Shown here piece after piece: positions 1-5,582 of a DNA stretch of 24,222 nucleotides (positions are counted from its first letter, which is position 1; each line of letters begins with the position of its first letter). The notes beneath the pieces were generated by a model. That model had not been told where the DNA came from and did no database searches. It worked only from the letters and a program-made list of their open reading frames with translations. The stretch spans positions 1 to 24,222 of the IMG/VR virus record IMGVR_UViG_3300044990_001069; one strand, written 5' to 3'. Origin of the DNA: a virus. Position numbers and translations under genes: made by a program.

Positions 1-481
1 GCGAGCCCCCGAGGCCCTGAGCCGTAACTTGCCCGCTGCTGCCCTCCACGGCCCAGCTGTCGGCCTTGTTCGTGCCCCGTGCCGGGACGACTCCGGGAAA
101 TAGCTCCTGATAGGCGGATTCCGTCATGATGCGCTTGACCCACTTCGAGAAGCCAGTCACCAGGCTGAAGCCGTAGCCGCTCTGGATAACATCGGGCTGC
201 CGGTCGGCGTTGCGGCCGAGGAACCAGGCGGGGAGGGCACGGCTGACGATGTCGGACTTGCCGTGACGGAAGGGTATCGCGATCAGCAGATATGTCGTCT
301 TGCCGTCCCGCCAGTCGTTGACGGCTCGCGTCAGGCGGTCAGCCACGGCTCTCGTGTGGCGGCCGACGACCAGCTGGTGAGGCATCCACCAGCACCACCG
401 CATGAAGCCCAGCAAGTCAACGCGGGCCCGGCGCTTGGCCAGTTCCTCGAGCGCTTCACGCCGGCTGACTGCGTCCGGCAC
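1..481 (-). CDS. terL: Terminase large subunit, N-terminal part (cut by window edge)
   Basis: This is the ATPase/nuclease motor that drives phage DNA into the prohead; only the first 160 residues are inside the window and the rest lies beyond base 1. I translated the minus strand by hand. A GTG at 481 is preceded by GAGGAG seven bases upstream, which decides the start; an in-frame ATG at 505 has no ribosome-binding site. Residues 70-76 (PFRHGKS) form the Walker-A-like loop typical of TerL, after a Trp-rich stretch (MRWCWWMPHQ, residues 27-36) and before LPAWFLGRN. The next conserved stretch, SGYGFSLVTGFSKWVK, also fits the family. It overlaps the end of the small terminase gene by 26 bases, the usual TerS-TerL coupling. 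The C-terminal nuclease domain cannot be judged. Confidence 0.88.
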   Translation of the reverse strand, partial: MPDAVSRREALEELAKRRARVDLLGFMRWCWWMPHQLVVGRHTRAVADRLTRAVNDWRDGKTTYLLIAIPFRHGKSDIVSRALPAWFLGRNADRQPDVIQSGYGFSLVTGFSKWVKRIMTESAYQELFPGVVPARGTNKADSWAVEGSSGQVTAQGLGGS

Positions 482-974
482 GTGCGATCTCCTCGAGCTC
501 GGCATCCGTCATCGACTTGGCCGGCCGCGGAGGCTCGATCTGGACGCGCTCGACGAACAGGCCGATATGCTTGCCGACGAGCTCGAGCGCCCGCAGCTTG
601 TCGGCGAACTTGATCTTCGTGCCTTCGGCCGTCTCCGATACGGACTGGATTGCCCGGCGCTGGTCTTCGGTCTGTTCCTTCGTCGGCTTGATCGTGATCC
701 GTCCAGACTTGCCGACTGTAACGATTTCAGACGGGTCAAAAAAGGCCAGCCGCGCCAGCTCTTTTAACACGCGCTCAGCAGTTATTTCGAGACTCTTCGC
801 CCGATCGGATTGCAGTGCGGCGACCTTTTCTTTGACTCCAGCAAACGACAGCAGTCGAGGGCCGCAGGAATGCGCCGTCTTTTCGGAGTACCCGGCGCGG
901 ATGGCGGCCTGCGTGGCGCTCATGTCCACGATGTACTCCGTGCAGAATCGTTCCTGTTTTGCCGTCAGTCCCAT
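456..974 (-). CDS. terS: Terminase small subunit (Terminase_2-like)
   Basis: This is the DNA-recognition subunit of the packaging motor, 172 residues. The opening LTAKQERFCTEYIVDMSATQAAIRAGYS (residues 3-30, the helix-turn-helix region) is the classic small-terminase signature: K-Q-x-x-F-C-x-E-Y, then A-x-x-A-A-x-x-A-G-Y. The middle (VLKELARLAFFDPSEIV) also matches the family, where 'ARLAFFDP' commonly precedes a beta segment. The C-terminus is an acidic helix (MTDAELEEIARAG). The start ATG at 974 has no strong Shine-Dalgarno. It lies 16 bases after the stop of the zinc/HTH gene, so it probably relies on coupling. It is followed at once by terL. A cognate pac or cos site is expected nearby but I could not identify one. 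Confidence 0.9.
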   Translation of the reverse strand: MGLTAKQERFCTEYIVDMSATQAAIRAGYSEKTAHSCGPRLLSFAGVKEKVAALQSDRAKSLEITAERVLKELARLAFFDPSEIVTVGKSGRITIKPTKEQTEDQRRAIQSVSETAEGTKIKFADKLRALELVGKHIGLFVERVQIEPPRPAKSMTDAELEEIARAGRSQPA

Positions 975-990
975 GGATTTGGCCCGATCG

Positions 991-1395
991 TCAACCGAAC
1001 ACGCTTTTCAGCGCCGGGATCTTGCGGCAGAGCATTGCATAGCGGCTGCTGGCCGCCTGCCTGCTGACACCGTGCTGCTTCGCCCAGGAATACATCGACT
1101 TGCCCTGTCCGATCCAGTCCAGCAGGGAAAGGTCGGCCTTCTCGATGCGTGCAAGGAAGCCCACCAGGCGCCGGACGGCATCGGCGCAGCATGCCTGCAG
1201 GTTGATGAGGTCGTCTTGCGGCTCCTGCTGTTCGACCTTCAGCGCAGCCTCGACTTCCGCCCCCGTTTGCGCGGCGTGGCCCGAATCCAGCGAGACGAAC
1301 GTCCGGCCATGGTGGTTTGAATCGCTGGGTCCGATGCACTTCAGGCAAAACGGGCTTCCCTGTCCATTGTGCGGGCATTTGTGGCATTCAGGCAT
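991..1395 (-). CDS. Small zinc-knuckle plus helix-turn-helix protein
   Basis: This is an unrecognised 134-residue protein. It opens with a compact zinc-binding pattern: Cys4-x2-Cys7, then Cys17-x2-Cys20. The central part is acidic/helical (EVEAALKVEQQEPQDD). The C-terminus (about residues 100-130, SWAKQHGVSRQAASSRYAMLC) reads like a helix-turn-helix of the sigma-region-4/Trp-repressor kind. I chose ATG 1395 because it overlaps the recombinase stop by one base (TGATG). A longer reading to 1485 would lie inside the recombinase gene. It is probably DNA-binding. Its position, coupled to a serine integrase and upstream of terminase, makes a directionality factor or a late-gene regulator plausible, but neither is shown by the sequence. 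Confidence 0.75.
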   Translation of the reverse strand: MPECHKCPHNGQGSPFCLKCIGPSDSNHHGRTFVSLDSGHAAQTGAEVEAALKVEQQEPQDDLINLQACCADAVRRLVGFLARIEKADLSLLDWIGQGKSMYSWAKQHGVSRQAASSRYAMLCRKIPALKSVFG

Positions 1396-2927
1396 CAGGC
1401 GGCCTCCATAACCTTGCGGATTGGTGACAGAACGGATAGAATCCGCGCCAGATAGTTGGAACACGCCCCCTGGTGGGGGTGCCATTTTTCTGACGTGTCT
1501 GGAATTGCGTCCAGAATGCTCAAAATGCCGGATTCTAGGTTAGTTGTAACTGTCCGGTCGTGGTTCAAAACTATCGGATTGCCGATCAGAGCTTGCATCA
1601 GGAGGTTCTGACTCTCCGGCTCGGCCGTCAGCCACAGGTCGCCGATGCGTGACAAAAACTTCTCGCACAGGTCCAAAGCTGCGTCGGTGTCCATTTCGCC
1701 CTGGTCGGCCGATGCGACGATTTCCCATGCTGCTGCCCGCTGCGTTGCGATCTGTGAGGCTTTGGCCCGATAGGTGGCATCATCGATGGTTCCGGACAGG
1801 AGGGCCTCTAGCAGGCGTTCCTGGCGTGCCTGCATGTCGGCGACGACTTTCCGCTGCCGGTCGGAGATCTCGCGCTGGCGTTTCCGCTCGTCGATCATCG
1901 AGAGCCTGGTCAGCGCCCGCAGGACGGCGACGGACTTCTTGGCCTTGGCGACGAGGTTTGACAGCAGATATGCCATGCGGTCGTGTGCGCAATCGCGCCG
2001 GATCCTGACGTGTCCCTTCGGGCAGTGATAGTAGCCCCAGGCGCCGTAGCGGGTTTTGGTTGTCGAACCTGTCAGCGGCCGGCCGCACTCTGCGCAGACC
2101 ATCCAGCGCCGGAGCGGCCACTCGCGAGCATCGCCGCGGACTTCCGGACGACGCAGTCTGGCAAAGTGGGCGTTGGCACGGTCCCAGGTGTCGGCGTCGA
2201 CTATCCCGGGCCACTGCGCGGCGATGATCTTGCCTTCCGTAAGCCTCGAACAGATCTGCCCGCGGTAGGCCCGCTGTTCGACGATGGCCCGGATGTGCTG
2301 GGCAGGGAACTGGCGGCCGATGCTTTCGGTGAGCTGCTGTCCTGCCTGTTCCGGTGCGATTCTTCCAGAGGCCAGATCGGCGAACAATGAGACGACGGCC
2401 GGAGCTTCATCCGGATCCGGCTCGAGGATGGCGCCGGCGGCCGTGGCCTTGATTTGGAATCCGGTAGGCGCCTTGTGACACCAGAAGCCCTTGGCGGCCC
2501 GGTCGACCATTCCCGAGCGAGAGCGTTCGGCTCGGACCTCGTTGTCGAGCTGGGCCACGGCGGAAAGGATTGTCTGCAGGAATCTGCCCGCCGGGTCGTC
2601 GGAAGATGGCTCGGTCACCGAAAGGATCTGGACGCCGTAGCCGGCGAGCATGGCCCGGGTGACGGCGAAGTCGTGGGAGTCCCTGGCGAACCTGTCGAGC
2701 TTGTGGACGAGGACGACATCGCACCCATGTTTGCGGCAGAACTGGATCAGGCGGAGGAAGGCGGGACGATTGGCGGTCTTTGCCGACTCGCCGGCGTCGG
2801 TGAACGTCTCGACGACCGTGGCGCCGTTGCGACCGGCCCAGGCCTGACAGTCGGCGATCTGGCCGTCGATGGATGTTCCGGCGACCTGGTCAACCGACGA
2901 CACGCGGGCGTAGATGGCGGCTTTCAT
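1395..2927 (-). CDS. Large serine recombinase (phage integrase)
   Basis: This is a 510-residue site-specific recombinase expected to integrate the phage by attP x attB exchange. The resolvase domain starts IYARVSS, with catalytic Ser10 and Arg8. It continues with FTDAGESAK and the VHKLDRFARD block (residues 75-83). SAVAQLDNEVRAERSR (about 122-137) is the long helix before the recombinase domain. The recombinase domain (about 150-275) has KAPTGFQI, then a zinc ribbon with Cys278, Cys281, Cys302 and Cys313. A Lys/Arg/Glu-rich coiled coil (about 325-400) follows. This order is diagnostic of large serine integrases. I chose ATG 2927, since an upstream extension to 3053 has no family resemblance. 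The 62-residue ORF upstream overlaps its start by 38 bases. I found no attachment site. Confidence 0.95.
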   Translation of the reverse strand: MKAAIYARVSSVDQVAGTSIDGQIADCQAWAGRNGATVVETFTDAGESAKTANRPAFLRLIQFCRKHGCDVVLVHKLDRFARDSHDFAVTRAMLAGYGVQILSVTEPSSDDPAGRFLQTILSAVAQLDNEVRAERSRSGMVDRAAKGFWCHKAPTGFQIKATAAGAILEPDPDEAPAVVSLFADLASGRIAPEQAGQQLTESIGRQFPAQHIRAIVEQRAYRGQICSRLTEGKIIAAQWPGIVDADTWDRANAHFARLRRPEVRGDAREWPLRRWMVCAECGRPLTGSTTKTRYGAWGYYHCPKGHVRIRRDCAHDRMAYLLSNLVAKAKKSVAVLRALTRLSMIDERKRQREISDRQRKVVADMQARQERLLEALLSGTIDDATYRAKASQIATQRAAAWEIVASADQGEMDTDAALDLCEKFLSRIGDLWLTAEPESQNLLMQALIGNPIVLNHDRTVTTNLESGILSILDAIPDTSEKWHPHQGACSNYLARILSVLSPIRKVMEAA

Positions 2928-3078
2928 GTCTGTGGGGTTTGGATGCGACCACATGGCGCACCAAGGCAACGGCAACAGGGTAGAGCAAACGGATGGCGGC
3001 GTCAAGGGCTTCGTCGGATTCTTTTGCGAGCACCGGGTCGGAGGCTCGCACATATGCGATGAGTTCTTGGCGCGTCAT
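2890..3078 (-). CDS. Small hypothetical protein overlapping the integrase start
   Basis: This 62-residue ORF starts at ATG 3078 in an ATGA overlap with the nuclease stop (3075) and ends 38 bases inside the recombinase gene. It opens MTRQELIAYVRASDPVLAKES, a helical, mildly acidic stretch. An amphipathic or hydrophobic helix follows (AIRLLYPVAVALVRHVV), and the tail is His/Arg-rich (KPHRHESRHLRPR). I recognise no family. The tight overlaps on both sides argue that it is translated and couples the nuclease gene to the integrase gene, whose own ATG has no clear ribosome-binding site. The His/Arg tail overlaps the integrase start, so it may partly reflect the sequence of the other frame. Confidence 0.55.
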   Translation of the reverse strand: MTRQELIAYVRASDPVLAKESDEALDAAIRLLYPVAVALVRHVVASKPHRHESRHLRPRVVG

Positions 3079-3515
3079 CGTTTGTCCTCGGAGTTGAACC
3101 GCTGGATCTGCCATTCGCGGTTCTTGAACATGGCCCAGACGAAGTCGACATCCGGGAAGGCGGCGACGCACTCCCGGAAGGCTGCTGCCGCTCGCCCCTG
3201 GCTTCCGAAGCGGAAAGCGCCCTTGACTTCATAGCAGGTCATTTTGCCGAGCGTGGACCAGACGACCCAGTCGGGGGTATACCGCGACCCTCCAGGGAGC
3301 CGGAACGTCACGGCCTCGTACTTGCCGGCGCCGGAAAGGTGGACGCGGTTGAAGAGGGACTCCGTCTTGTTGGGTTGCCGGCCGGGAGTCCGGACCATAG
3401 GCGCCGCCTGGGGCGCTGGTGCCGGTGTCGGTTTTGGCGGGTTGAGTCTGGCGAGGGACGCCTCGACGCGGCGACGCAGTTCTGGGTTCAGGTCTTCGAG
3501 TTTGAGCGGTCTCAT
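3075..3515 (-). CDS. Putative PD-(D/E)XK endonuclease (DUF1064-like)
   Basis: This 146-residue protein probably cleaves DNA. After a Pro/Ala-rich linker (about residues 25-45, PPKPTPAPAPQAAP) comes a nuclease-like core. FRLPGGSRYTPDWVVW carries the 'PD' Asp, and CYEVKGAFRFGSQG carries the E-x-K pair (EVKG). The core ends with FVWAMFKNREWQIQRFN. This P-D...E-V-K arrangement is that of small phage PD-(D/E)XK enzymes of the DUF1064/Holliday-junction type. I assign the fold from the motif, not from a search. The start ATG (3515) directly abuts the eight-base A tract (minus strand) that closes repeat copy 1. No Shine-Dalgarno is visible, so its leader is entirely repeat sequence. It is coupled to the next ORF by ATGA. 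Confidence 0.72.
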   Translation of the reverse strand: MRPLKLEDLNPELRRRVEASLARLNPPKPTPAPAPQAAPMVRTPGRQPNKTESLFNRVHLSGAGKYEAVTFRLPGGSRYTPDWVVWSTLGKMTCYEVKGAFRFGSQGRAAAAFRECVAAFPDVDFVWAMFKNREWQIQRFNSEDKR

Positions 3516-3698
3516 TTTTTTTGTGTCCGGGTTTCCCCTCGCTCCGCCATCAAGCGGAGAGCGAGGGGGAATAATACTTTAGGTTATTCCCCCCTCTTCC
3601 TTTAGGGAGAGGGGCGCGCGCGCGTAGGACTGTCCTAAGGACTAGTCCTAAGGACTTTTCGTTTTTGGAATGTCCTACGCGCGCGCACGCGTAGGACA
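3514..3698. repeat. Multi-hairpin repeat element, copy 1
   Basis: On the plus strand the order is as follows. A T8 tract comes first. Stem-loop 1: arms 3535-3547 and 3554-3568, loop CATCAA, a 2-base AG bulge. Stem-loop 2: arms 3565-3574 (GGGGGAATAA) and 3584-3593, loop TACTTTAGG. Stem-loop 3: arms 3591-3600 and 3605-3614, loop TTTA. Next is GCGCGCGCGTAGGAC, then two direct copies of the palindrome GTCCTAAGGAC (3632-3642, 3645-3655). Finally a 28-base palindrome at 3671-3698 has 11-bp arms TGTCCTACGCG. A homologous element lies at 17388-17604 in the same orientation. Copy 1 lies in a transcribed region: it contains the 3' end of the Lar-like gene and forms the leader of the nuclease gene. Confidence 0.9.
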
Positions 3699-3930
3699 TC
3701 GGCGTTTTGGAGGGTTTTGGCGGCGTTTCCGGGCGGATTCCGCGCTGCATTTGGTTCCAGCGGGTCAGGGCGTCTATGGCGTGGCTTGCGGTCGCTTCTG
3801 CGCCGCAGGAAGGGCAAGCTGCAACGTAGCGGCGCCGGAGGCCGTGACGCGACATCCGCCAATCTCGGGACACCCGGGGACGTTCGCCGCAGCAGCGGTC
3901 GTATAGCGAGGTTTCCAGCCACCACTTCAC
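3550..3930 (-). CDS. Lar-like zinc protein with a repeat-encoded C-terminus
   Basis: The first 77 of 126 residues look like the restriction-alleviation (Lar) family: a Cys pair (Cys13-Cys14), then YVAACPSCGAEATA (Cys39-x2-Cys42-Gly) and the family's closing ALTRWN (Trp58-Asn59). These proteins are small zinc-binding phage products, and some modulate type I restriction. From residue 78 (MSYACARVGHS...) to the stop, every codon lies within the multi-hairpin repeat. The last 49 residues and the stop codon therefore come from the repeat, not from the family. I chose GTG 3930: AGGAG is five bases upstream and it overlaps the Dam stop as GTGA; the ATG at 3963 lacks both. Its position next to a methylase gene fits an anti-restriction role. 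Confidence 0.68.
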   Translation of the reverse strand: MKWWLETSLYDRCCGERPRVSRDWRMSRHGLRRRYVAACPSCGAEATASHAIDALTRWNQMQRGIRPETPPKPSKTPMSYACARVGHSKNEKSLGLVLRTVLRARAPLPKGRGGNNLKYYSPSLSA

Positions 3931-4484
3931 GTCGGCTCCTTTGCGTTGTCCGGTTTGACGCATATCGGGTTGTTTTTGGCATCAAGAACGAAGCACGCGA
4001 TATGGCGTCCCGTGCCACGGCCCGGCTTGCCGTCTTCCGTCGCCAACCATCGCACGTCGCCCAGGTTGCGCACCTTGGCCCCGTCCGCCAGCAGCATCAG
4101 AGCCCACTTGTCGAGCGGGAAGACGATCACGACGGCTTTGCCCTTCTTGTGCTCTGCAAGCGCCTTGCGAACCCACGCCGTCATGCCCTTTTTCTTTCCC
4201 TCGTGCATGATGGATCCGAACGGCGGGTTGACGTAGTTGCGCTGACCCCATTCGCATGTCAGACCGTCGAAGCCTTCCGGCTTCGGGAACGGGCACGGGT
4301 CGAAGTCGAACGGGCCAAACTCAGCGTTCAAGGCGGCGTACAGGTCCGGAGGTGTTAGCCAGTAGTGCTTGCCATCGCTGTTTCCGGCGTGGAACTTGTT
4401 CTTCTCAACCGGCGTCGCACCGGCCTGTCTAAGGAATGACCGTTTCGCATCATTGGCAAACTTGGCGGGTTGTACGCGCTTCAT
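3927..4484 (-). CDS. Phage DNA N6-adenine methyltransferase (Dam-type)
   Basis: This 185-residue protein is expected to transfer a methyl group from AdoMet to adenine N6 in a short DNA site. It carries the recognisable phage-Dam opening YWLTPPDLYAALNAEFGPFDFDPCPFP (about residues 41-67), where W-x-TPP-x-L and FDxDPC mark the AdoMet-binding half. The catalytic motif NPPFG follows at residues 86-90 (an NPPY/F variant of motif IV), then a Lys-rich loop and VVIVFPLDKWALMLL. ATG 4484 is preceded by GGAGGAA and overlaps the upstream stop as ATGA. No matching endonuclease is adjacent, so it is most likely an orphan methylase that protects phage DNA or times replication or packaging. The target sequence cannot be read from the protein. 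Confidence 0.9.
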   Translation of the reverse strand: MKRVQPAKFANDAKRSFLRQAGATPVEKNKFHAGNSDGKHYWLTPPDLYAALNAEFGPFDFDPCPFPKPEGFDGLTCEWGQRNYVNPPFGSIMHEGKKKGMTAWVRKALAEHKKGKAVVIVFPLDKWALMLLADGAKVRNLGDVRWLATEDGKPGRGTGRHIACFVLDAKNNPICVKPDNAKEPT

Positions 4485-5002
4485 GTCCGTTCCTCCGGTT
4501 CGACCCAGTCCACCCTGAGCATACGAAACAAGTCTTCTTCCTCTCGCACGGGAATTGAACGCCCCCCGCGCCATGGCGCAAGCATCCCGTTTTCGCTCTT
4601 GTAGCCAGCCATAACCCAGGCCCTCCCGAGCACGCAGCGCGCGAAATAAACGCTGCCGGTCCGGATGGCATAGATCAGCCCCCAGTTCTCCGGCCTTGCC
4701 GTGAAGATGTCCAGATTGATCTCGCCCAGGTCGACCTGGACGTACTTGCCGGCGACCGGGTCACCCTTGACGACCGTGCCGAAGCCGGAGACGGTCTGCG
4801 ACCAGCTCAATGACCGGACGCCTTCGTTAAGGACGCCGAAAAGGTCGATAATGGAGATACGCTTCGGGATGCAGACGATCTCGATGTCTCCGACCTCTGG
4901 TTTCTTGCGTCGGATGCTGCCGGCGATCTCGATGCGGTCGCAGTGCGGCGCCAGCTGGGCCTTGACGCGCTGCGCGATGGCTGTTGCTTGGTCTAGTTTC
5001 AT
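4481..5002 (-). CDS. Mini family-X DNA polymerase / nucleotidyltransferase
   Basis: This 173-residue protein has the catalytic palm of the Pol-beta/PolX superfamily. IEIAGSIRRKKPEVGDIEIV (residues 24-43) contains the GSxRR nucleotide-binding turn and two metal ligands, Asp39 and Glu41. LDIFTA supplies the third carboxylate, Asp98. RTGSVYF (about 114-120) matches the TGSxxF steric-gate/ribose-binding motif of Pol beta. The usual N-terminal 8-kDa lyase domain and the PHP domain of bacterial PolX are absent, so it is a stripped palm-thumb enzyme. It could fill gaps, add nucleotides to ends, or act on another nucleotide substrate. The second metal ligand is Glu rather than the common Asp. It is coupled by ATGA to the Dam gene and sits two bases... 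downstream of a small Cys protein gene in the replication cluster. Confidence 0.82.
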   Translation of the reverse strand: MKLDQATAIAQRVKAQLAPHCDRIEIAGSIRRKKPEVGDIEIVCIPKRISIIDLFGVLNEGVRSLSWSQTVSGFGTVVKGDPVAGKYVQVDLGEINLDIFTARPENWGLIYAIRTGSVYFARCVLGRAWVMAGYKSENGMLAPWRGGRSIPVREEEDLFRMLRVDWVEPEERT

Positions 5003-5003
5003 G

Positions 5004-5255
5004 TCAAAATGGATCCCTTTCTATTGCTGATTCCGGCCTTTTCGCTGTCGGGCACTCTCCCCACCGATCCTCGCCTCCGATCCCAGCGACAAGGAAGCAC
5101 CAATCGCCGTCGTCCGGCTCGATGCTTTCCTGCGCGCGGCGCCTGTGCTCGCATCCAACGCAACTCCCGGTCGCGTCCAGACCGTCGGCGATATCTTCTC
5201 CGTCTGGCAGGTGTTCAGACGCGTACTGCGTCACAAAAGCTTCATCGAGTTTCAT
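5004..5255 (-). CDS. Small Cys-containing hypothetical protein
   Basis: This is an unrecognised 83-residue protein with an acidic, helical N-terminus (MKLDEAFVTQYASEHLPDGEDI). Four cysteines are placed like a zinc site: CVGC, then DWC and GEC further on. ATG 5255 was chosen because GGAG lies just upstream and the codon overlaps the previous stop as ATGA. An upstream reading to 5336 would run inside the neighbouring gene. It lies between the primase-helicase group and the mini PolX gene, so a replication-accessory role is possible, but nothing in the sequence shows one. The spacing C-x2-C...C...C would fit either a metal knuckle or a disulphide-free cluster. Confidence 0.65.
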   Translation of the reverse strand: MKLDEAFVTQYASEHLPDGEDIADGLDATGSCVGCEHRRRAQESIEPDDGDWCFLVAGIGGEDRWGECPTAKRPESAIERDPF

Positions 5256-5566
5256 CTCGTCTCCGTTGTGGTTACTACAGTAGCGTACTTTTCCCACGAC
5301 CATGCGAACGACCGCGCGGCCCACTCCGGCATGCACAGCGCGTCTATCTCATCGTCGGCCTTCAGCCTGACCAGCTGGCGCAGGGCGGCGTGATGGGTGT
5401 CGGAAAGGAAGCCGCTGACGGCATCTTGCCGCAGCTCCTCCATGTGGCGGTCCCGATGTTCGCGCGCCATCAGCTCGATGAACCAGCGCTTGTTGCAGGG
5501 ATTGCGTCGGGGACAACTCGGGCGGCGACACTTGCGCCACGCCGTGGCGTCGTTTTGCTGCTTCAC
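5252..5566 (-). CDS. Small basic Cys-rich hypothetical protein
   Basis: This is a 104-residue protein of no family I recognise. The N-terminal third has three Cys in a basic context (WRKCRRPSCPRRNPCNKRW). Next is a charged helix (IELMAREHRDRHMEELRQ) and then a more ordinary folded stretch rich in Leu and Trp (FLSDTHHAALRQLVRLKADDEID, EWAARSFAWSWEKY). GTG 5566 is the start: AAGGAG lies eight bases upstream and it follows the primase-helicase stop by 16 bases. A longer ATG start at 5641 would overlap that gene by 59 bases and is not supported. It is probably translated in one operon with the primase-helicase upstream and the 83-residue protein downstream (ATGA). Confidence 0.65.
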   Translation of the reverse strand: MKQQNDATAWRKCRRPSCPRRNPCNKRWFIELMAREHRDRHMEELRQDAVSGFLSDTHHAALRQLVRLKADDEIDALCMPEWAARSFAWSWEKYATVVTTTETR

Positions 5567-5582
5567 TTCGCTGTCTCCTTTG

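Noticed and set aside
1395-3053. Longer N-terminus for the serine recombinase from 3053
   Set aside because: The extra 42 residues (MCEPPTRCSQ...) have no family resemblance, and the resolvase domain begins at MKAAIYARVSS.
2880-3120. Attachment site near the integrase gene
   Set aside because: I looked for an imperfect inverted repeat with a central dinucleotide and saw nothing convincing.
3535-3570. Rho-independent terminator at repeat copy 1
   Set aside because: The T tract precedes the hairpin on the plus strand and would be an A tract after it on the minus strand, so neither orientation gives hairpin-then-U.
3927-4484. Restriction-modification system with the Dam gene
   Set aside because: No restriction endonuclease partner is adjacent; the nearby nuclease is a small PD-(D/E)XK type separated by the Lar-like gene and repeat.
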